Source of the DNA: Pachyseris speciosa
Taxonomy: Eukaryota > Cnidaria > Anthozoa > Scleractinia > Pachyseridae
DNA: 64,000 nucleotides
NCBI GenBank assembly: GCA_016490735.1
Contig: JAEMWC010000272.1
Span: 495,001-559,000 of the forward strand
Reading direction: 5' to 3'
Made by a program: the position numbers and the translations under genes. Shown here in pieces: positions 1 to 11,600 of the stretch. Every line of letters begins with the position of its first letter. Within the stretch, counting starts at the first letter, position 1. The notes under the pieces are model-generated. The model searched no databases and had not been told where the DNA came from. It saw only the letters and a program-made list of their open reading frames with translations.

Positions 1-302
1 AATGGTATTAAACAAAAAATAAAGAATCATTCTTTAATTACTTCAATTCAGGGAAAAAGTAGCCGACGTCTCTGATCAAAGTAGCCGACTCTTTTCATCG
101 GACGTCGGTTTTTACTGAAACCACTGCCAAACCATTTCACTTTTGTTGCAAAGGTGTGATTTATTATATATGTAACAGCAATGGTGATCTTTTCACTTGT
201 TAAGAAATCATGTATTCGCACAAAAGTTCACCTGGTATTTCATTCATGTTTATGTAATAAAATTAATAATTAATTTTATTCACTTTCTGAATCCTAACTC
301 AG

Positions 303-3300
303 GAACTGGCAGAAAAGATGCTTGAAATGGTTGGTATAACATCATTGGAAGTTCAGCGTGAAATCATAACTTGCATTCCGGAAGTGCTGGATGATTCAGA
401 ACACACAGAAGTTGCCAGGGAACTCGGGTATTAATGAAAGTTAAACAACAAATTTATACTGTAGTGACTGTCATACCTCTGCTTACCAACAAACCACACA
501 TCATGACAGCACCAACTAAAATGTCTTTTAAAGTGTTGATCACAGGTATTGTAACTAATTCAAGGTTATTTGAAGGTTATTTTTTAATTTCAAGGTTATT
601 TTTTATATTAATTCAAGGCAGCGGTTATTCTTTACGAGGAAAAGACTGCTTACTCACACCCAGATTTAATACTAGATTGAACCGGAATATCTAAAAGTTC
701 CTACACTGTATAGCAAGGCTAAGTTTGGGTTTGGGCAGGTGCAAATCTGTTCTTCTGCGAATATTGTAGCTATGCACTTATTTATAATTTCTAGGGAAAT
801 AGTCACTCAAATATTTAACAACTGTTATCAACTTATGTGTTCATGTCCTCCCCAAAACCTTGAATCTGATGATTTCATGGTTTTGTTTAGTACAGGACGA
901 TAACAAAATGTAACAAAGTTATTAACACACATGCAAAGCCATTGTTTTTGCTCCTTAAACCTATTTTTTTAGTGGCATTGTTGTTGCCATTACCACAGTC
1001 ATTGCTTAATCTCCCTAGTTTCTCCACTGAAACTCTACTCCTCTAAGCTGACTGGCGGGTCTTAAGTACAGGTCACATTCCACAGGTCACAGGTACAGCT
1101 TTATTGATTGGTAACTAAGCCAAACAATTTCTCCTCAATCTAAAACAAAATTTTGGATAGTGTTTAGGGCTAGGAGACACTTTTAGGCTTCTTTATTTAT
1201 CTGTAGCATGGTGACCTGTATGTTGACCTGTACTTTAACCCCACCGCAAGTTGACACCCCCCATAACTGGACACCTATGCTTGTCCTAAGTAACTACTGT
1301 AGCTTAAGTGAGGTTTGACTACATGTAATAGTTACAAAGTGTCAATGAATGTTTTCCTGGCAGTCTGAATTTGGCATTGAGCGTATACAATGCAGAAAGA
1401 AATGTTAAAATTAACAAATCTTCCTTGGGATTTGAAATATCTACAGTGTTTGTGTAATTCAAGAGAATAATTATTAACAAAGCCAGTTTCTTGTTTTCTG
1501 GGGGAGGGGGGGGTACCATTGACATCACCAGCAGTACCTTTGACCTTAGGCCTCACCCATAATACCCCTGGAAAGTGAACCAACTATTCATTCATTCGCA
1601 CAAATGTCAACAAAGTATTATAATAATTCATAACATGACAATGTGACCAATGTGTATCTTAGCACTATGTTACATTGTAAAATATATTACTGGTAATTAT
1701 TTTCTCTTGCATATAGTGAACTTTTTCTCCAGAACACTGGGCTCACTGTTCCCATCCTTGACGCTCTCTCCAATCTCAGCTTAAGGCCGCAACTCTTGGC
1801 AGAGGTGGGTCAAGTTATAGGCATCTGCATGCTTGTAATAATAAATATTATAACAATAATAATCACTTTATTAAGTCTCAAATCTCTCTAGCCGAGCACA
1901 GCTGCTCTACTAATTGAGGAGACTAAATCAAATCAACTGTAAATCACATAGAATCAAATCAAATCAATAATGTTGGTTTTGGGAAGAGGGGAAAACTGGC
2001 GTACAGAGAGAGCAACCTCTTGGAGCAAAGTAAAGAACCAACAGACTCAGTCCATTTATGATGCCAAGTCCGGGAATCGAACCTGGGACACTTTGGTGCA
2101 AGGCGAGCGCTCTCACCACTGTGCTAACTCAGTCCAGTTCTCTGAACTACCAAATTGTGAAAGTAAAGGGTTTTACCATGCTAATATTCTCATCTTCTCA
2201 AGTCATTGTTTCTGTGACAAGTTGTCTGTTTTCTTTAATAAATTGACTTATTACCATAGGTACGTGTGTCAGTCATACAGATGCTACCCTCAGTTGAAAT
2301 TGAAGACCTACCAGTGGTGGTGAAATTTATTCTTCAGTCTGTTGGTGACGATGATCCGTTTGAGGTGAGAATCTTGAAACTTCAAACACTGAAGATCTTT
2401 AAACTGTTGTCATATTGTTAAAATAATTATGCCCTCAGTTAGTGCTTCCTCATTCAAATGAGACTCAGATGTTGTGATATTGTATTAAATGATTACATGT
2501 GCTTCTAGAACATTAAGTTAAAGTGGCAACTGCTGCTTGTCTGCTGACATAAACAAGGATTAGAGTATTGATGGTACATGTATGACCATGCAAGTTACTG
2601 AGAGAATGCTGATTTTCCCTCTATATTGATTTTATTTCAGGTCATTAGTGAACTGAGGGCAAACTTAAACTTTACCTCAAGCACACTTCCACCTACAGCT
2701 TGTTCAACTCCTGCAGAACAAAGAAGATCGCGTGGAGGGTAAAATAATGTTTAAATATAGAATTATCCATGAATGAACTCCATTAAGAAAAAAGACCTTG
2801 ATAGGTACATGTAGGTTTTATCTCTAACATTCAAAAGAGAAACACTTTTTACTTCTTTTTCGTTATTACCCTTGATCTTATGTAACTGTTTTAGGGCTGT
2901 CTAAGGATTTTAAACAAAACCAACTTTGTAATTTTGCAAGGGAATGAACGACTCTTACATGAGTGTACCTGAAGGCAAACGAATACTGCTATTATGATAA
3001 GATCACTCTTATTACGTTATTATGGAAAACAAGCGAAAAGAACGGAAAATTGTGATCCTATAGCGGGTAGCATATGAAGAGAATGCTTTCAGCATTTCCT
3101 ACTGTATATCCTAGCAGTATATTTATGTAATAACTGTATGTCTCACATATGAATCTAGTGAATGATTTCAGCTAAAGTTTGCTGTAAGTTGCCCTGTAGC
3201 TCATTGGCTATTGCACCTGACTATAATGTGGAATTTCATTGGGACAACAAAATAATGTTAAGACTACTTGCAGGGTTTTCCTTCTCAAACAGAGTTGGTG

Positions 3301-6300
3301 TTGTAGAATGGAGAATAGGCACAGAAATCCCCCAAAATTATTGACATTCCTCTCATATCTTTTTATGGTGAAAATCAGAGTTGGTGGAGGAAAATTTTTT
3401 GTTTACAGATGGTTAAAATCACCTGTTGCCTGTTAAAAGGAGAGCCCTGCACATGTAAATTATTCTTCCAGTCACTCTAGAGGTAGATCATTATTTGGAA
3501 AATTTTGGCTTTGGAAATGGATCTCTTCTCATTTTAAAATGTATAAATCAAATTTGACTTTGCTCATCACCTTGTTTATGACTATCTCTGGACTACTTGG
3601 AGAGTGGAATTCTTCAACCAACTACTGTTTCTAACAGTCACTGGTCTTAATAAACAAAGCAAATCACCAAAAAATAAACTAAAACCTCCACGGTAACTGT
3701 TCACTGTTCATGCTTCCATCTTCTAAAATATGATTTGTGTACATGTTAGGTCCCTCCTAGCTAAGACCAAAGATGGAGAGCTGTTTACGCTGGACGCCAT
3801 CCGTTCAGGAATACGGTTTCAGAGATCTGTAGCAGAAGGATGGATTAAGGTAAGCATCAGGTTTCTGCTGAAGTTCGAGTTTGTTTGCAATCACACTGTG
3901 ATGAGTATCTTAGTAGATGTTAGTTGCCTGTGTCCCAAGAGCTTCCACTATTGCCAGCCACACCCCCAGCTCCTTGATGGAGATTACTCCCTTGGCTGGC
4001 AAACTCCTGGCAACTAGCCATGCACCCTGGCACCAAAGACAAGCAGGCAGCCATCACACTGTGATGAGTATCTTAGTAGAAGTTAGTTGCCTGTGTCCCA
4101 AGAGCTTCCACTATTGCCAGCCACACCTCCAGCTCCTTGATGGAGATTACTCCCTTGGCTGGCAAACTCCTGGCAACTAGCCATGCACCCTGGCACCAAA
4201 GACAAGCAGGCAGCCATCACACTGACAAAGCATAAGAGAAGGAAAAATGATGGGAGGGGAGAGGAAAAGAGAGGCTTCCATGGCACCAAAACCTCCAAAA
4301 CAAAAAATGATTGGCTTGGCCTACGTAACCAGAACATGGTTGACTCTGTGAAATCATTGGGGTGTCAGTCTGGCACTCTTTACTGTTAACTGAAGTATTT
4401 TAACTGTAGCTGAAGCAGAGGTCATAATGATTGTAAATGTCCTAATGTGGAAATGAAACTTATTTCCCATTTTGCTATCCCTCAAGTAGAATAGTCATGC
4501 AGTAAAAGATGGGAAACAGATATGAACATCTGTAGAAAACTGTTACTTCCTGTGAACTTGTTGATATTCTGTTTTTTTCTTTTTCTTTTCTTATTCTTCC
4601 TTCAACCCATTTAAAGCATAATAATTTTGTCACTACTCAGCTTGTTTTGCTTTTACTATTCTGAGTAGTTGTTTTGCTTCTTTAAGTTTATCTTTTTAGC
4701 AAAATAAATGGTTGTTGTTGTTGTTGTTTATAAAATAAAGATGGGTTGCTCTTCTTGGAAAGTCATTCGCCCTCACAATCAAGGATTTACCTTGAATAAA
4801 AATTTTAAAACTTTGTATTCAGGCAATTGAATCTGTGAACACACCAGGAAAACACAAGGTTGTAGATCTGTTTGTTCTGCTGATTCTTCACTCAACTGCA
4901 AATCTAAAGAAGGCTGTGGAACGTCTGATCAAAAATAAGATTAAAAATGGCCACTTTATGGAAGAGATGCTGAGTGCTGCCTTTAATTCCCACTCACAGG
5001 TGAGACTGCATGAGAAAGTGATTATTTGTCTAAACCAGGGTTGCCATTAAGGGCTAATGGGAACTAAAACGTTTGCATGGTTATTTTGAGTCATATACCA
5101 GGCTATTTTCTTAGAAAAACAGCCTAATACTTTTAGCATGACCTTGTCATCTGCAAGATCCTGAATCTCAATATCCTGTCATCTTAAAAGATCTTGAATT
5201 TCAAGATCTGGTCATCTGCAAGAGCATGAATTTTCAAGATCTTGTCGTTTACAAGATGATGAATTTTCAAGACCTTGTCATTTGCAAGATCTTGAATTTT
5301 GAAGATTGTCTCATCTGGAAGATCCTCAATCTCAAGATCCTGAACAATTTTGTCATCTTGCCAGATCTTGAATTTCACGATTTTGTAATACGCAAGATCT
5401 TAAATTTGAAGGTCTTCTTATCTGCAAGATCTTGTGGTTTTGTCATCTTTAATTTCAAGATCTTGTCAATTTTTAAGATCTTGTCATCATTTTCAATATC
5501 ATGTCATCTTGTAAGGTCTTGATTTTCAAGATAAATCATCTGCAAGACCTTAAATTTCAATATCTTGCTATCTGCAAGATCTTGAATTTTCAAGATCTTG
5601 TTATCTGCAAGATCTTGATTTTCAAGATAATATCATCTTGTAAGATCTTGAATTTCAAGGTCTTGTAATTTGCAAGATCTTAAAGTTTCAAGATCTTGTC
5701 ATCTTCAAGATCATTATTTCTGCAAGGTCATGATTTTTCAAAATGTTGTCATCTGCATGATCTTGAATTTCAAGGTCTTGTCATCTGCAAGATGATGACT
5801 TTCAAGATCTCGTCATCTCCAAGATCCTCATTTTCAAGATCATATCATCTTGTAAGATGTTGAATTTGTGCAAGATTTTCAAGATCTTGTCATCTTCAAG
5901 TTCTTGAATTTGAAGATCGTGTCATCTTATAAGATCTTGATTTTGAATACCTTGTCATCTGCAAGGCCTTGAATTTCAAGATCTTGAGTTTCATGATCTT
6001 GTCATCTGTAAGATCATTAATTTTGTCATCTGATAGATCTTGAATTTCAAAATCATGTCATCTTGCAAGATCTTGAAATTCCAGATCTTGTTGTGTGCAA
6101 GATCTTAAAGTTTCAAGATCTTGTGATCTGCAAGATTTTGAATTTTCAAGGTTTTGTCATCTGCAAGATCATGATTTCTGCAAGGTCATGATTTTTCCAA
6201 ATGTTGTCATCTCCATGATCTTAAATTTCAAGATCTTGTCATCTGCAAGATGATGACTTTCTAGATCTCATCATCTCCAAGATCTTGATTTTCAAGATCA

Positions 6301-8635
6301 TGTCATCTTGTCATTTGCAAGATCTTGAATTTTAAAATCTTGTCATCTCCAAGATCTTTAATTTTCAAAATCTTGTCATGTGCAAGAGTTTGAATTTCAA
6401 GATGTTTTCATCTGCACGTTCTTGAATTTCACGATCGTGTCAGCTGCAAGATCTCATCATTTGCAGGGTTTTGATTTTCAAGAACTTGTCATGTGCAAAG
6501 ATCTTAAATTTTCACATTCTTTGTCAGGTGTAAGATCTTGTATTTTCAAGATCTTATCATCTGCAACATGATGAATTTTCAATATCTTGTCATTCAATAT
6601 CTTGAATTTCAAGATCTTATCTGCAAGATCGTGAATTTCAAGATCATGTCATCTTTTGGAGCCTCGCTCTGTTGTGTGTCCCACACCTTCGTCCTTCGTT
6701 TTGTGTGTGTGTGTGTGTGTGTCTTGTTCAAATGTATTTTGAATTTGTATTTTGTAAGCATGGTGAAAGCAATTAAATAAATAAATAAATCTTGTTATCT
6801 GCAAGTTCTCGAATTTTCACATGCTTGTCATCTGCAAGTTCTTGAATTTGAAGATCCTGTCATATTGGAAGGTTTTGAATTTCAAGATCTTATTATCTGC
6901 AAGATCTCGAATTTTCATAACCTTGTGATCTGTAAATTAATGAATTTCAGGATAGATCTTGTCATCTGTAAGAGGCAGAATTTTCCAGATCTTGTCGTAT
7001 TGTAAGGTTTTGAATTTCAAGATCTTGTCATCTGCAAGATTGCGAGTTTTCAAGATGAAATGTTGTCATGGGCAAGAGTTTGAATTTCAAGCTCTTTCGT
7101 CTGCATGATCTTGAATTTCAAGATCTTGTCATCTGCAACATCTGAATTTCAAGTTCTTGTCATCTGCAAAAACTTGAATTTTCAAGATCTGGTTAACTGC
7201 AAGATCTTGAATTCCAAGATGTTTTCTGGAAGATCTCGAATTTTCGATATGCTGGGACGTTTTTTTAGGAAGATCTTGAATTTTCAAGATCTCATCATCT
7301 GCAAAATCTTGTTTGGAATATCTTGAAGTTTCAAGGTCTTTGTCCAGGAGATTAGTTTCTGTTTACTATGTTTATTAAGAAACTAGTGCTCAAATAATAT
7401 GAGAATGAGCAGTGTTTCTTTATTGACCATAGCATGTCCAAAAAGGACGATAACAAGCATTTAAGGTCCTATGCTGTATCTTAGACCCTATGTTGATTAA
7501 AAGAATTGACCATGATTACATTTTTATTAATGAATAAAGGGGGTTAGTTTCTAAAGAAACTATGGTGCTGCATTGATTAGCTGACGCTCAAAATGTCGGC
7601 TAAACGAATCCCTGGTGGTCAATTTACATTAGCAACTCCGTTGATAAACCAAATTTTCATGATTACATTTTATTTTATTCTGCAGATCCTCAGGGGCTAT
7701 TTTTCAGATTTGCTGTCACTTGCAGAGATTCTCCTCAGATCCCCTGATCCCTCAGTCTGTTCTTATGCCTGTGCTATGTACAAGCTGTCATTTGTCTCAT
7801 TCGACCTCTACTGTCAGCAGGTACATTTGCTATTGCCACTGGAAATGTTGCCTTTGTCTTTGTAAAGATGGTAGTCCCTTTCTGGGTAGGGAAGAGTGTA
7901 AGCTGTCGCTGGAGATAGGAGAAGAAAATTCAAGAAGACTGAAGGCAACTTTCTTTGAAGCTCACGCCTCATTCACTTTAGATTTTGGAGTCAGTTTTGC
8001 GGGCTTGACTATCCTGATAGGGACATGGCTATGAACAGGCTCCTTTAAAGGGGCACTGTCGTGTAATTTGGATAAACCCAACAACAATGAAACAGGAATT
8101 TTCATACCAAAAGGTGTATTTGCAACGATGGCTGCTTTTAAGTTTTTTCCAGTTCTCTTACGAAGTACTAAATAAGTGCATTGAGTGTATTTGCTGTTGT
8201 TTGTGGCCACAGATGACACGGAGAAATTGGATTGCAAGTTGAGAACGTTAGGTTAACATTTTCAAGCTTTGACATTGTGTCCTGGAAAATCAGCATAAAA
8301 TAATGCAAGTTTCTTTTTATATTTTTAAGAAATAATTTGAAATCTACCTCTTTGTGATACATGGGCCATTTGTATGATACAAAAATGTTATTTACTGACA
8401 ATTTGAACAAATATGAACAAGAATTTCTGTGATAGTGGCCCTTTATTGTGGTCTTTCTGATCAATCTAGTAAGTGGTTATTAACATATTTATTATTTATT
8501 TAGGAAATTGTGGGAGCCTTAGTAACTCATATAGGAAGTGGCTATGCCTCTGAAACTGATTCATCTTTAGATGTTCTGTCAGACCTTGTAGAATCACACC
8601 CTGAGTTTATGGCACCATTTGCCATATTTATCAAA
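303..8635 (+). CDS. FANCD2: FANCD2 exons 1-8 of the window (N-terminal helical repeats)
   Basis: Eight exons of 125, 88, 105, 98, 100, 177, 135 and 132 bp. Recognisable blocks are [11 protein letters not shown] (human DIITSLPEIL), [66 protein letters not shown]. They belong to the alpha-solenoid that contacts FANCI and DNA. Exon 1 opens in phase 0 after CTAACTCAG; exon 4 ends in phase 2 with GG and is completed by exon 5. The exon at 3750 is followed 41 bp later by a tandem duplication, and the one at 4823-4999 by the large minisatellite. Confidence 0.93.
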
Positions 8636-11600
8636 GTAAGCATGGCATTTGTTGTATTGTAGTTTTGAAGTTAGCAGTATTAAGGTTAGCACCTGCACCA
8701 TCATCACTCACAACAACAACAACTACAACAACAGCCACACTTTATTTCACCCAAGAATATGAAAAAAAAAAGAACAATAATTATATACACACAAACAGAT
8801 ATAAACGGAATTGAGTTGACTACCAGCAAGCTGCATTTTACAGTGTTATTTAGTTACTGATTGTCGTCGTCATCATCATCATCATCATCATTACCACCAT
8901 GACCTTTATCCAGGGGTTTTAAGGTGGGGAGGGATATACAGTGGTGGTAGTACTGTAGTCATAGTCATAGTCATAGCCATAGCCATAGTCATAGCCATAG
9001 CCATAGCCATAGCCATAGCCATAGTCATAGCCATAGTCATAGTCATAGTCATAGTCATAGTCATAGCCATAGCCATAGTCATAGTCATAGCCATAGTCAT
9101 AGTCATAGTCATAGTCATAGCCATAGCCATAGTCATAGTCATAGCCATAGTCATAGTCATAGCCATAGTCATAGTCATAGTCATAGCCATAGCCATAGCC
9201 ATAGTCATAGTCATAGTCATAGTCATAGCCATAGCCATAGCCATAGCCATAGTCATAGCCATAGTCATAGTCATAGCCATAGCCATAGTCATAGTCACAG
9301 CCATAGTCATAGTCATAGCCATAGCCATAGTCATAGTCATAGCCATAGCCATAGTCATAGTCATAGCCATAGTCATAGTCATAGCCATAGTCATAGTCAT
9401 AGTCATAGCCATAGCCATAGCCATAGTCATAGTCATAGTCATAGTCATAGCCATAGCCATAGCCATAGCCATAGTCATAGCCATAGTCATAGTCATAGCC
9501 ATAGCCATAGTCATAGTCACAGCCATAGTCATAGTCATAGCCATAGCCATAGTCATAGCCATAGCCATAGCCATAGCCATAGCCACAGTCACAGTCACAG
9601 CCACAGCCACAGTCACAGTCACAGCCACAGTCACAGTCACAGCCACAGCCACAGCCACAGCCACAGCCACAGCCACAGCCACAGCCACAGCCACAGCCAC
9701 AGCCACAGCCACAGCCACAGCCACAGCCACAGCCACAGCCACAGCCACAGCCACAGCCACAGCCACAGCCACAGCCACAGCCACAGCCACAGCCACAGCC
9801 ACAGCCATAGTCATAGCCATAGCCATAGCCATAGCCATAGCCATAGTCATAGCCATAGCCATAGCCATAGTCATAGCCATAGCCATAGCCATAGCCATAG
9901 TCATAGTCATAGTCATAGCCATAGTCATAGCCATAGTCATAGTCATAGCCATAGCCATAGCCATAGCCATAGTCATAGTCATAGTCATAGTCATAGTCAT
10001 AGCCATAGTCATAGTCATAGCCATAGCCATAGTCATAGTCATAGCCATAGAAATAGCCATAGTCATAGTCACAGCCATAGTCATAGTCATAGCCATAGCC
10101 ATAGTCATAGTCATAGCCATAGTCATAGTCATAGCCATAATCATAGTCATAGCCATAGTCATAGCCATAGCCATAGCCATAGCCATAGTCATAGCCATAG
10201 CCATAGCCATAGTCATAGCCATAGCCATAGCCATAGCCATAGCCATAGTCATAGTCATAGCCATAGCCATAGCCATAGCCATAGTCATAGTCATAGTCAT
10301 AGCCATAGCCATAGTCATAGTCATAGCCATAGCCATAGTCATAGTCATAGTTATAGCCATAGCCATAGCCATAGCCATAGCCATAGCCATAGCCATAGTC
10401 ATAGTCATAGCCATAGCCATAGCCATAGCCATAGTCATAGTCATAGCCATAGCCATAGTCATAGTCATAGTCATAGCCATAGCCATAGCCATAGCCATAG
10501 TCATAGTCATAGCCATAGCCATAGTCATAGTCATAGCCATAGTCATAGTCATAGCCATAGCCATAGCCATAGCCATAATCATAGTCATAGCCATAGAAAT
10601 AGCCATAGTCATAGTCATAGCCATAGTCACAGCCATAGTCATAGTCATAGCCGTAGCCATAGCCATAGTCATAGCCATAGTCATAGCCATAGCCATAGCC
10701 GTAGCCATAGCCATAGTCATAGTCATAGCCATAGTCATAGTCATAGTCATAGTCATAGCCATAGCCATAGCCATAGCCATAGCCATAGTCATAGCCATAG
10801 TCATAGTCATAGTCATAGCCATAGTCATAGCCATAGCCATAGTCATAGTCATAGCCATAGAAATAGCCATAGTCATAGTCACAGCCATAGTCATAGTCAT
10901 AGCCATAGCCATAGTCATAGTCATAGTCATAGCCATAGTCATAGTCATAGCCATAATCATAGTCATAGCCATAGTCATAGCCATAGCCATAGCCATAGTC
11001 ATAGCCATAGCCATAGCCATAGCCATAGCCATAGCCATAGTCATAGTCATAGCCATAGCCATAGCCATAGCCATAGTCATAGTCATAGTCATAGCCATAG
11101 CCATAGTCATAGTCATAGTCATAGCCATAGCCATAGTCATAGTCATAGCCATAGCCATAGCCATAGTCATAGCCATAGTCATAGCCATAGCCATAGTCAT
11201 AGTCATAGTCATAGCCATAGCCATAGCCATAGCCATAGCCATAGTCATAGCCATAGCCATAGTCATAGTCATAGTCATAGTCATAGTCATAGCCATAGCC
11301 ATAGTCATAGTCATAGTCATAGCCATAGCCATAGCCATAGCCATATTCATAGCCATAGCCATAGTCATAGTCATAGCCATAGTCACAGCCATAGTCATAG
11401 TCATAGCCGTAGCCATAGCCATAGTCATAGCCATAGTCATAGCCATAGCCATAGCCATAGTCATAGTCATAGTCATAGTCATAGCCATAGTCATAGTCAT
11501 AGTCATAGTCATAGCCATAGCCATAGCCATAGTCATAGCCATAGTCATAGCCATAGCCATAGTCATAGTCATAGTCATAGCCATAGCCATAGCCATAGCC

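Noticed and set aside
2058..2246. Possible tRNA gene from the GAATCGAACC box
   Set aside because: Only A- and B-box-like stretches of a SINE head are present; no cloverleaf with paired acceptor stem could be drawn.
5131..7345. CRISPR array in the spaced repeats
   Set aside because: Repeats are degenerate, spacing is not constant, spacers are themselves related to the repeats, and the DNA is clearly animal nuclear.
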